64,000 bases of DNA from Thermothielavioides terrestris NRRL 8126 (lineage: Eukaryota; Ascomycota; Sordariomycetes; Sordariales; Chaetomiaceae): contig NC_016457.1 in assembly GCF_000226115.1 (NCBI RefSeq), forward strand, positions 6,200,001 through 6,264,000, given 5' to 3'. Positions 45,576-55,309 of the stretch are shown in pieces (position 1 is the stretch's first letter; each line of letters begins with the position of its first letter). The translations under genes were made by a program, and so were the position numbers. The notes beneath the pieces were generated by a model. The model was not told the origin of the DNA. It saw only the letters and a program-made list of their open reading frames with translations, and did not search any database.

Positions 45576-46399
45576 CGGACACTAGTAGGGAGCGGATTTT
45601 GTTCTGGCGAAAGGGGTTTCGGAACACGAAAATGGCGAGCGGCTCCTCTATCCGAAATCTTCACCATTGTATCGTTCTCTGGGTTGTGTCTTCTCCTAAG
45701 ATGACATCTTGCTGCACATGACAATACGTCACGATTGGTTTCTGAAATGCCCCGTAGCAGGGGCATGAAGCTCCAAGCTGAGGTGTTCCAACTTCCATCC
45801 TCCTGCTGACCTGGGATATGGCAGGCACTGCAGCTGTGGAGAATATATTTCGCCGGGCGAGCTGAATGTAACACGATCCTAGGCCCACGCACTGGGCACA
45901 GCCTGTCGGACAGGTTTCCTTTCTGCTGCTTGCCAAGCATGCACTCCGAGACCAGACGGACTTGACCTACCATATTAATAAGCCGGAACAACAAACCTCG
46001 GGCTTCGCTTTCATCTTGCATCATCAGGCTCGCGCTATTCGGTGGTTGTCTCGCGTGAAGCATCATGTAACAACAGGCGGATGACAAATCCTGCTACACC
46101 CGCGCGACCTTGAACGCGACTTTGAATTTCTAATTTTTGGCATCCAGCAGTAAGGAGGAGCAAATGCAGATCAACACGTCAGGCGATAACTACATCCACC
46201 CTAGGTCTGGGAGAAAATGATATTAACCACATCTCAAGCCCGGGGACCAGCTTTGTCTTGGTTGGAGACATCAGAACAGAACCTGCGCCTCGCTCACAAC
46301 GCCGATTCTCACTGCAACCGGCCTTGAACACCACTCCATTCACCCCAACAGCGTAACCACCCGCGCTTCCAACCCGCCAATCATCCAGCACCATCCACC
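45576..46399. promoter_or_regulatory. Upstream region of the Gal80-like gene
   Basis: No supported coding sequence. The last 60 bases before the ATG are C/A-rich. Confidence 0.4.
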
Positions 46400-47625
46400 A
46401 TGTCGACCACCACCCCTCGCATCCGCGTCGCCCTGATCGGCCTGTCCTCCACAGCCACAACGGCCTGGGCAGCCAGCGCCCACCTGCCCTACCTGCTCTC
46501 CCCGGCGGGCAAGGCCAAGTACGAGATCGTGGCGTTGCTCAACTCGTCCGAGGCGGCCGCGCGCGCCGCGCGCGACGCGTTCAACCTGCCGGCGGCCACG
46601 ACGCGGGTGTACGGCGACCCGGCGGCGCTGGCGGCGGACGGCGGCGTCGACCTGGTGGTGTGCGCGACGCGCGTGGACAAGCACTACGGCACGGTGCTGG
46701 CGAGCGTGCAGGCGGGCAAGGACGCGTTCGTCGAGTGGCCGCTTGCGCACGACGCGGCGCACGCGCGGGAGCTGGCGGAGGCGGTGGCGCGGAACGGCGC
46801 AAGGTCTGTTGTTGGGCTGCAGGGCCGGGAGGCGCCGTTTGTGAAGAAGTTGCGGGCGCTGTTGGAGGAGGGCAGGATTGGGAAGGTGCTCAGCTCCGAG
46901 GTCAGGGGGGCGGGCTTTCTGGGCTCCCGGACGACCGTGCCGGAGGGGCTGGGGTACATCACGGATGCCAAGGTTGGGGGAAACCTGGTCACGATTGGGT
47001 TTGCGCACTGTGGGTGTTTTCAGGGCTTGCCCCTTGATGGGAGCGAAACATGCTGACGCGTTCGCCAGTGTTCGACACGGTGCAGAGCGTTGTGGGCGAC
47101 CTGGCCTCTGTCAAGGGCGATTTTCACCTGCAGTTTCCGGAGAACCAGCTGGTAAATGCGGCCGGTGAGGTCGTCAAGACAGTGCGCTCTGACGTCCCGG
47201 ACCTGATCTTCGTATCCGGGAAGTGGGCCGAGTCGACGCTCACGCAGAAGAATGCGACGCTGCATTTCCGCTTGAGCAAGGGCTCGCCCTTCCCCGGCGA
47301 GCCGGCGCTGCAGTGGACGATCACGGGCGAAAAGGGCGAGATCCGAGTTGTCTCGCCGAAGACCATCTTCCTCTCGATGGGCGACCCCACTGCTCCGCCT
47401 GTGCTTGAGATTCATGACTTCGCGACGGGCAACGTCGAGAAGGTGGAGTGGGATTGGGAGGACTGGCGTGCAGATCTGCCTCTCCCGGCCCGGAACGTTG
47501 GGGCGCTGTACGAGTCGTATGCCAAGGACAAGGGAGCAGGAGCCGCTGAGAGCTACGCGGCGTTTGCCGTTGCGCTCAAGCGTCACGAGCAGCTGGAGGG
47601 ACTCCTGGCGGAGTGGCAGCCCTGA
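46400..47625 (+). CDS. Gfo/Idh/MocA-family oxidoreductase, Gal80-like
   Basis: Exons 46400-47009 and 47069-47625, with a 59-nt intron, give 388 residues. The N-terminal Rossmann domain starts RIRVALIGLSSTATTAWAA, a variant of the GxGxxG turn typical of the Gal80-type branch. The strand-helix segment DLVVCATRVDKHYGTVLASV and FVEWPLA (in place of the usual EKP) follow. The C-terminal alpha/beta domain includes GYITDAKVGGNLVTIGFAHLFDTV. Yeast Gal80 binds NAD(P) and represses Gal4. In filamentous fungi without that circuit, the family members are probable sugar or inositol dehydrogenases. The loss of the catalytic EKP Lys suggests a regulatory or non-classical role. The gene is convergent with the SH3 gene (66 bp apart). 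Confidence 0.9.
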
Positions 47626-47691
47626 GGCTGGTCGGATCCCTGGAGTGCGATGGCGGCGCACTAAATTGGCTCTATGATCTATCCTTCTCGT

Positions 47692-50223
47692 TTATGCTGC
47701 GATTGAGCGTCTATGGCTTGCATGGACCCCGTGAACTTCCGCGCTGTTGTTGTTCGAGCGAGATCCAAATAGTCCCCTTCCCCAGCCCTTCTTGTGCACG
47801 GCCAAATCGTGATCTTGGGCCGTGTCTCGGAGCGTCTGCAGGTCGATATGTGACTGTGGAAAGACTCCCGTCTGGCCTTTGGCGTTCCTCCCAGACCAGC
47901 ACCAATAATCCGCGTAGAGGCCTACAAGGTTGTCAAGGTGGTTAGCACGTTCTCCTTCGCACCGGCACTGGCAGCGCAATGCAACACTCACACTGCACGT
48001 CCGTGATAACCTCGCCCTTGGCGAAAGAAAGCCACGGTGCGTCGCCCGTGGTGGAGGGCGGCTGCCACTTCCACCGGGCCGTGACGCTGATTCCGTTCTC
48101 CCCGCCCACTGGGATCTCGCTCTCCTGGGGCGGCCGAAGCTCGATAGCCTTGGCCGGAAATGCGCCGAACTCGCCGTCGTGCCGGCCGAGACAGTACTTG
48201 CCAAGCCATTTTTCGGGGAAGATGATGCCGGTGATCCGCGCGCCCTCCATGAATTCGAGCATGTCCGCCTCATACATGGGCGGCTTCTCCAGCCTGGCGC
48301 GACCCGGCCGGCGATAGTGGTCCTTGACCGCGACCGCCGTGGCCAGCCGGGATACATTTTCGGGCATGAGCACGGGCGTTGGCGACTCAGGCAGGTGAAG
48401 GTCGAACTCTGGTGGGTCCGAAGCCGCCATCTCCCCGTAGCATACCGAGACACCCGGGATGGGCGGAAGCGGCTGGGGATGCCGCGCTAGGTGCCGTAGG
48501 AGGTCCTCGGCCGACCGGAAGACGGTGGCATCGGCTTCCCGGACGGTTCGGCGCGCCCGGATGCACCACAAGCAGGCGTAGCGAGTCTCTGAGCTGCCGC
48601 CCTGCCGGAGGTGAGACTTGAATAGGAGGCGCAGACGGTAGCGGGCCCCGGATTCGGAGGTGCGGATTGCTTCGGCTAGAAGGACTGTCAGCTGAGCAGT
48701 GCCGAGGGGGAACACAGGGAGCGCTTACGCTTGCCGCCCTTATCCAACAGCACGTCGTCTTGGTCATGGGAATATCCGCACTCAACGCATGCCCCAACCT
48801 TCGCCCTCCCGTATTGAAACGGTATCATCAACGCGTCGGATACCCGCGTCGCGTCCCCGCCGACGGAGTCTGCGCCACCGCCATGGTCGGTGTCCGCGGA
48901 GAGTCTGATGCGGTCCCAATTACCATCCTTCCTGAACTTCTTGGCGCCCCGACAAAAGCCACCCAGCTTGTGGTACGTGCTGTCTCTTCGTATCGCGAGG
49001 TCCGGTATCCTTGGACTGTCCGGTTGCGACTGGCGGTGCTCGTCGAGGAAGATCGACTGTCTCAGGAAGTCGTCAAATCCAGGGAGGCTGGGCGTGGCCG
49101 CGTCTTGTGCCCGCTGTGAGGTCGAGATCGGTGGTGCGGCCTCGATCTTTGCGGCAGTGGGATGACTAGGCTCGGAGACGTCCTCGGGAGTGTTTAGGGA
49201 GACCGGGCTCCCTAGCGGCAACGAAGAAATGCTGGCGCTCGACCCGACTGATGTTCTGGCTCGGGTGGTATGGGCGCCTGGAGACTTCGGATCGCTCGAG
49301 CCGTCATCGAGAGCGCGAGCATGGGGTGGCAACACTTCGGAGCTGATGCCCGGGGAAGCCGGGGGCGTGAACGCCTCGCGGGGTTTGCGAGGAGCAGCTG
49401 ACTGGCTTCGGGACGGTCGTATTGCAGTTACCCTGTGGAGGTTGTCTTCCACGCTACCCTTGGGGCGTAATTTCACGCTTGGGGCAGGAGCTGGAAACTC
49501 CGAGATGAGCGATCTCAGGTCGCCAGTTGGTGGCGTACTTCTTGGCGGGACTTGGCGCTTGTGTTTGTCGTCATCCTGTGCCGTGACCAACGACTTTGAT
49601 GAGCCCCGTGGGCAGCTCGCGTGGGTGGATGGGGGCTGAGAAGCGGCACGGATTCGGGACTTGGATCGGCCTGGGGGCGGGGGCAGCGGAGGGAATCCAC
49701 CAGGCGGCAGAGCAGGGACGTTGGGCTCGAACGTCACTCGCTTCGCCGTGTCAATGAGGCGGAGGGCCATCGCTTTGGTCGCCGCCTGCAAGGCCGAGTA
49801 TCTCGCCTGGTCGAACTCGTCTGGGTGGGTGAAGTCCTCGAAATCCCACAACAGCTCCTCGAGCTGCATCCGTACTTTGTGAAGGGATGCTGAATGGTAT
49901 CAAACCGAAGGTCAGCGGGCGAACCGGAGGAGGGGAATTGGCAGTACGAAGTATGCCATCGACTGCAAGCTCGGTCCCTTCTTACCTTGCTCCACGATCG
50001 TCTCCCTAAAGCTGTTGCCGTATCTGGCCACCTGGTCATTCCAGACCAGTTGTACTTTGGTCAAGGCGCGCTCGCCCTCGCGGACCACGGCCTGTGCGGC
50101 CTTGGACATGCGGCCGGCATGCTCATGGGACGCATGGGTCTCGGCGTTGGTGACCGCTACCGCGCCGAGGGCTACCACATCCCTGAAGGGCCGGATGAGA
50201 AGCTCTTCCGCGTCCACTGCCAT
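47692..50223 (-). CDS. Large SH3-domain protein with Cys/His motifs
   Basis: Minus-strand exons 50223-49986, 49889-48729, 48684-47992 and 47921-47692 give 773 residues. The N-terminal 150 residues are helical (KAAQAVVREGERALTKVQLVWNDQV, MQLEELLWDFEDF). A long Pro/Ser-rich disordered region follows, with PPLPPPPGR that could itself bind SH3 domains. Then come ACVECGYSHDQDD and YACLWCIRARRT with a later HLARH, a possible zinc-binding unit. The end holds an SH3 domain split by an intron: APWLSFAKGEVITDV joined to LYADYWCWSGRNAKGQTGVFPQSHI. Intron 2 is only 44 nt and uses the acceptor CTGACAG, which keeps the frame. Such proteins act as cytosolic scaffolds; I know no characterised homologue with this full architecture. 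Confidence 0.87.
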
Positions 50224-51025
50224 TTTTTTTGCGGGCTTTGGCACTGGCGCGTAAGAAGACAAAAAGCGTTAGCAGGTGCAGGCGGGAACGAAGAACTGAG
50301 TATCGGGTGCGAGAGCGGATGAGACGAAGGCAAGTCGAGCAAGCCGAGCAAGCCGAGCAAGCCTAACTAAAGCGAGACGATGGTTCTCGCGGGCATCCAA
50401 GAAGGTGGGCAGTCGCACACGATCAATCGATTCCACTCTTCCATGCAGTGCCAGGTCGCAGACCCAGCGGGCCGGGACGCCGCGTAACATGCCGCACTTT
50501 TAGGACCCTGCAGGGCGGTGCCGAGATGGTGTGGGCGGTGCTGTCGATCTGATACGGTTAGGTTCCACGCCGCCCCTGGGGCATTGCGCCTCTTCCGCTG
50601 AGCCTGAGGTGATGCATGACATCAGTTGGTGGGGGTCTCGTGGGGTTCTCGGTCGATGAATTCGGGCGGAGCGACACTTTGCCCAATGCGCCGTGCTCCG
50701 TTGCGCTTTCCTCATTCGTCACCCGCCATCTTGATCAACACCGCGAGCCATCGTCCACTCGGCGCAGTGGACCCTCGAGGTGCCACTAACTCGGGTCGAT
50801 CACCGATAACCAACTTATGGAACCAGTGTGAGTTAGGAGCTTGTTCACCGAGGTGACGCGAAACCCGCTGCTTCTTTTCCGCTGTTATGTAAGGTAGTGA
50901 GTTGACGCAGTACGGAGTTCCCGTCATGTTGTGCCACTGTCGCGTTGCAGGGTTGCATCACATTGTTGCGCTTCCGAATTTCCCCCCCGTTTTCGCAAGC
51001 GCAAACTCAAACATTCAAACAAAAG
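50224..51025. other. Upstream region of the SH3 gene
   Basis: It contains an imperfect tandem (AAGCCGAGC)n-like run at about 50338-50360. No gene is seen. Confidence 0.35.
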
Positions 51026-51245
51026 ATGCAAACCGGTGGAGAGCAAGAAGACGGCCATCTTCGCTCCGAGTTCGATGCCAAGAGCACGTGGACCATCCGC
51101 TGGCCCTCGGCGCGATCCGCAGCGCGATCGAACCCCTGAGCTACCCCAGTGTCGACAAGCATGCCCTGCAGGTGCCTGATCGCGCCAAGATCAACATCAA
51201 GGGCAACCTCGCCATAATCCTGCGCATCCGCGAAAAAGGCCATTA
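51026..51245 (+). pseudogene. Possible small coding region with a frame change
   Basis: From the ATG at 51026, codons show strong third-position G/C through TWTIRWPS. The same bias then moves to another frame, reading IRSAIEPLSYPSVDKHALQV and on to DRAKINIKGNLAIILRIREK before TAA at 51243-51245. No acceptable intron separates the two parts (a 35-nt GT..AG interval is the only option). It is either a frameshifted small gene, a very short intron, or chance. No family is recognised. Confidence 0.35.
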
Positions 51246-51832
51246 ACAAGCCGACAAGGAGAACCTGTCTGAATATGATTTAAAGTCAGCTCCCAACTGG
51301 CGACTCGAGATACGCGAACGACCGGCTTCGGTCGTGAAAACAACAAACCCTTTTGCCACTGCCCGAGAGAGCTGGGTTTCGGTTAGTAACCCCACACACT
51401 AGGCGCGCGCCTCGCGTCACAACCACCCCCACGAGGTGCCACGCCTGGGCTCCTGGATAGCGCAGAGCAGGGACGGGATGGCAGGGGCGGCATCATGCGG
51501 GTGCGCCTACCGAGCTGATTGTTAGTAGTGTATAAGGTAGGTATGTACCTTGTTTCGGTATTCCCTATGTACATTGTGGTATCCAGGATCCTCAAGACAC
51601 CTCAAGTCCCCGACCCCAGCGCATGAGAGCTCAAGCCTTCACGCACACAAGTGCAAGACCGCCAACGCGCCAGGTGTGTCGCCAATTCTAATTAGAAAAA
51701 AAGGAGCAATTCTTGTTTTTATCTGGGCCCGCCTCCCCGACCGCGAACCCGGATGACTGGTCTTGGCGCGTCGACAGTCGTGCTCTCGTTCAACATGACC
51801 TCGAAGATGGCAGTAATGGCTTCCGGCCGGCC
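51246..51832. other. Intergenic region
   Basis: AT/GC mixed sequence without a gene signal. Confidence 0.4.
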
Positions 51833-52471
51833 TCAGGGAGCGGCCACAACTTGGCCAGTGCCATACTGGATGTTGAAGACCGTGTCCGGCAGGCGCCCGT
51901 TCGTGCTGCCCAACGCATGCGGGCAAGAGGGCTGGTTGCTGACGGCAAGGTTCAGGGTGCACTGCTCGTCATAGCCCCAGTGGCAGACGGGGTCCTGGAT
52001 GTTGAAGAGCTGGTAGTGCTGGGCCACCCAGCTGTTCGGCTGGGCCAGGCAGCTGGCGACGTAGTTCATGCTGTTGGGCGCGGAGAGGGGGAGCCCGCCG
52101 GTCTCGAGGTACTGGAGGCAGTTGTCGGCGGGGACGGTCTCGACATCCATGTTGACGGCGCCGCCGGTGATGGGGTCTGCGGACGCGCTCATGCCCGTCT
52201 GGAGCCACGCCCAGGCGTCGTACGAGATGTCGTAGGCGCCGCCGGACTGGTCGACGCGCAGGAGATCGACTGACCGGCCGTTGTACGACACGCGGACGCA
52301 GATGTTGTCGCAGTCCACGGACTGCGGGAAGTAGGCGACGCGGTTGGTGTCAATTTTGCAGCCCAGCACGCCGACCGACGAGCTGTACATATCGTGCGGC
52401 GTAACACCGTGGATGTCAGCGGAGGCGAACGTGGCCAGCCCGGCAAGGAAGAGCGCAAGAACCGCAGACAT
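51833..52471 (-). CDS. Small secreted protein with barwin/expansin-like (double-psi barrel) features
   Basis: Single exon, 212 residues from the ATG at 52471. A clear signal peptide (MSAVLALFLAGLATFASA) is followed by GVLGCKIDTNRVAYFP, CDNICVRVSYNGRSVDLLRV and GGAYDISYDAWAWL, which look like the conserved Cys and Asp-containing strands of double-psi beta-barrel (RlpA/barwin/expansin-related) proteins. Further Cys (DNCLQYL, ASCLAQ, DPVCHWGYDEQC, QPSCPHAL) suggest three or four disulfides. The protein is extracellular. Related fungal proteins loosen cell-wall polysaccharide or act as elicitors. I assign the fold only tentatively. A longer ORF from 52507 would add residues before the signal peptide and is unlikely. 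Confidence 0.82.
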   Translation of the reverse strand: MSAVLALFLAGLATFASADIHGVTPHDMYSSSVGVLGCKIDTNRVAYFPQSVDCDNICVRVSYNGRSVDLLRVDQSGGAYDISYDAWAWLQTGMSASADPITGGAVNMDVETVPADNCLQYLETGGLPLSAPNSMNYVASCLAQPNSWVAQHYQLFNIQDPVCHWGYDEQCTLNLAVSNQPSCPHALGSTNGRLPDTVFNIQYGTGQVVAAP

Positions 52472-53294
52472 GGTGGGTGGTCTCAGTGGGAGGAGTTTAG
52501 GTGGCAAATACAGAACTTGGCTTCTTGTCTTGTTGAAGGGATCTGAGGCCTCTAGACGCGGTCAAGGAGCACTGCTAAGGGTGCCGTGGGAACGCACCTC
52601 TTTTATAACCGCATCCTGAGCCGCATCCTTCTGAAGGAATCTCATCGCAGAGCCTAGTGCTATGTTTCATTTCCTCGTGGAGCACCTGCGATCGGTCACC
52701 GAACTTGATGGCTACCACGTGGGTTTTGTGGTTGGCTACCTATTTGCCAGGGGTTGACTCCTGGCTTGCCCACAAAGAATCGATCTAATACCAACCTTTC
52801 GAGGCACTTGGCCGCAACTTGCGAGCCATTGATGAGGTAACGTTACGTTGTTTTTGAAGCAAAGTTTTCTGGAAGCAAACCCACTCCCAGTCCCTGGCTC
52901 AGGTTGTTGGTGAGAGGAATTCAGGGGGATAGCCCTAGAATAGCGTTTGCAACCGTCGGCGGCTCACAGCGCTCGCACTATGTTGGCGCCGGCCCCTTGA
53001 AACAGCTAGTGCGAGCGAGAACAAAGGCGAACCATCTGAGATAGTATTGCGAGGTTGCACCAAGTCGGCGTTTGCTCGGGCAAACAAATAGCGGCGGACG
53101 GGCCGAAGACACGTGGAATAAGGCATGCCCACGAGGTTCTGGGAATGTTCAGGACGAGAGGACTTAAAATTCTAACCTGCCAAACCTGGAATGGTGCCAC
53201 AGACCTGGCCGCGCCGTGATTTTCTGCGGGAAAGGTTTCCCGTAAGCGCACCCCCGGACTGACCAGGCCAAGGGCACCCTCGTCAATCTACCCC
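52472..53294. promoter_or_regulatory. Upstream region of the secreted protein gene
   Basis: It contains TTTTATAACC at about 52610, a TATA-like element some 140 bp before the ATG on the minus strand. No gene. Confidence 0.4.
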
Positions 53295-53930
53295 CTACTC
53301 CCTCTCTCTCCTCCTCAGAACATCCAGAACCAGCTCCCGCTGCCCTTCATACGCAAACACAATCTCCCTCCCCTCGCACCTGCCCGCCTGCACCTCTTCC
53401 CCCGTCGCCCAAACCGCGTCCTGATGCTCCCGCTCATCCAGCCGCACCGGGGGCGGTAGCTTCTCATCCCCGTCGTCCTCCGCGAGAAGCACCAAAAACG
53501 TAATCTTCCGCCAGTTGCTTCCACCGCCGCCAGGGAACTCGATCGTGTCCAGCACGTCCGCGACCTCGGCCGCGCCCGCCACCCCGTCCTGCGGCGGCCC
53601 GTCCAGCAGCCCGTCCGGCGGCACGTCCGGCAGCGGTAGAGGCAGCGGCAGCGCCAGCCCCGTCTCCTCGCGCACCTCGCGGCACAGCGCGTGCAGCACG
53701 GTCGCGTCGGCGCCCGCGTCGACCTGCCCGCCGGGACACTCCCACTTGAGCGGGAAGCCGTCGTGCGCGGCGCGCTGGATCAGGAGCGCGCGGCCCGTCG
53801 GCGCGTGGATGATGAGCGCGCTCACCACCAGGTTGGTGAGGTGCGGGTGGGTGGCGAGGTAAGCGGCTGGGGGGACGTTGTAGGGGATGAGCGAGGGGGG
53901 GATGGCGGCGGTGGTGGGGGGAGGAGTCAT
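53295..53930 (-). CDS. Nudix hydrolase
   Basis: Single exon, 211 residues from the ATG at 53930. An in-frame ATG at 54092 would add 54 residues, but family members start near TPPPTTAAIPPSLIPY. The Nudix box is KWECPGGQVDAGADATV then LHALCREVREETGLAL: the REVREETGL half is canonical, while the usual first Glu after GG-x5 is replaced and the spacing is two residues longer, as in a fungal subgroup with ILHAxxRE. Preceded by LVVSALIIHAPTGRALLIQR and followed by a Pro/Gly/Asp-rich insert (about residues 95-120). These enzymes cleave nucleoside diphosphates linked to a second group. The substrate is unknown; the compartment is probably cytosol. Confidence 0.88.
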   Translation of the reverse strand: MTPPPTTAAIPPSLIPYNVPPAAYLATHPHLTNLVVSALIIHAPTGRALLIQRAAHDGFPLKWECPGGQVDAGADATVLHALCREVREETGLALPLPLPLPDVPPDGLLDGPPQDGVAGAAEVADVLDTIEFPGGGGSNWRKITFLVLLAEDDGDEKLPPPVRLDEREHQDAVWATGEEVQAGRCEGREIVFAYEGQRELVLDVLRRRERE

Positions 53931-54239
53931 GGTGGCGTTGGTGGGAGGGTTCGATTTGTCAGGTAGGCAGATTGGGGGTAAACACTGATCGAACAGTCCA
54001 AATAACACTGGAGAGAACGCTTGTGTCGTGGTTGCGTGTGATAGTTCCTCGTGAGTTGATTCTTGCTCTTTCAGAATCGGCGGCCTGATCATTCAACTAA
54101 GACTGAAATTTTGACACGCTACCTGAGTCTCGCTTGACCTTAAATACCCCAAGACTACCTAACCAGTCCGTATCCGCCTTGCCGCGTCATGCCCGTAAGG
54201 CAGCCACGCCTGCAAAGCTTCTGCCTAATATTCTGGACG
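53931..54239. other. Short intergenic region
   Basis: 5' flank of the Nudix gene and 3' flank of the next gene. No separate feature. Confidence 0.4.
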
Positions 54240-54725
54240 TCAAACCCGAACTTGATACACGGGGAACGGCGTGTCCTCTTCTTTCAGCTCGAAGGCACAA
54301 ATCCCACCCGCCGAACACAGCCCGCTCAGGTTATCCCCGACCGCAAAACTGGCTGTGCCGACGAATTGCGAGTGCTGCTTGTCGAGCTCGAATCGCAGCT
54401 TGAAGTCCGTGGTTGGCGATGCGCTTGTGGAGTTGGATTCGAGCATCTCAAAGGTCCATTTCCCCCCAGGGACCTCGGAGCAAGCGTTGGTTATGTTGTA
54501 TGGCACCGTGTCATACGTCCACTTGCCAATGCAGTTCGTCGGCGACACCGTGCTGTCGTTGGGGTCCGCGATGGTGATGTTGATGACGCTGTACAGCGAA
54601 CTGCCGGGCCGACCTGGGGGTGAAAACGTGGTGAGGTACGAGATCTCCCACGGTTTGGGAGAACCGGCTGCTACCACGGAGTGAGCGAGACCGATAAGTG
54701 CGGCGGCAGAGAGGTTGAGCCGCAT
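54240..54725 (-). CDS. Small secreted protein, AA1-like (Alt a 1-type) candidate
   Basis: Single exon, 161 residues. The signal peptide (MRLNLSAAALIGLAHSVVAA) is followed by a compact beta-rich sequence with SSLYSVINITIADPN, FKLRFELDKQHSQFVG and four Cys (NCIG, NACSEV, GLCSAGGICAF). Length, Cys pattern and strands resemble the AA1-like fold of fungal secreted proteins, which are often effectors or allergen-like beta barrels. Four N-glycosylation sequons are visible. No enzymatic motif is seen. I am sure it is secreted, less so about the family. Confidence 0.82.
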   Translation of the reverse strand: MRLNLSAAALIGLAHSVVAAGSPKPWEISYLTTFSPPGRPGSSLYSVINITIADPNDSTVSPTNCIGKWTYDTVPYNITNACSEVPGGKWTFEMLESNSTSASPTTDFKLRFELDKQHSQFVGTASFAVGDNLSGLCSAGGICAFELKEEDTPFPVYQVRV

Positions 54726-55309
54726 TTTGAGGGGATTCTTCGCGCTATAGTCTTTGGCTTTTGAATTGTCCGCAGTGTTGAACCGGACTCAGGCGGGCGC
54801 CGGATCTGGGAGCTTCAGCGCCTTAAGATTTCCTGTGAGGTTACATCTTTCAAATTCCAAGGAAACGTTGCCGATGAGACAGAGCCGCCATTAACCTCCG
54901 AGCTTACTCCCTGGAGTTTGGCAAATACGATGACCGCTTCTAAGAATAGACCTGGTTTCGGGGTGCTCAGCGCGTTCTGCCTGCCGAAGTCTTGCGGCTA
55001 AACTGCAGTGCGACACCACTGACCCGGGCCGCAAGGACTTGGCTATGAAGAAGACGCCTTGGGACCCGAGCTGAATGTCGGCCGCATTTTACACGACGAC
55101 ACGTCTCTTGGACACCTGGTGCAAACACACAGAAAGAAGAAGCGGGCATTAGCCTCGCTAGCTGCAGCCCAGCAACACATACCTCATGCTATTGAACTCT
55201 CCCCGTCACTGCCGAATTACTGCTTAGACAAGCATCTTGGCCGTTTCCTGTGCACGGTTCCTATTTGCATGGTCTTATGCTCAAGATGTAATAGAAAAAC
55301 TAACGCTTC
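54726..55309. other. Intergenic region
   Basis: 5' flank of the small secreted protein gene. No gene signal. Confidence 0.4.
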
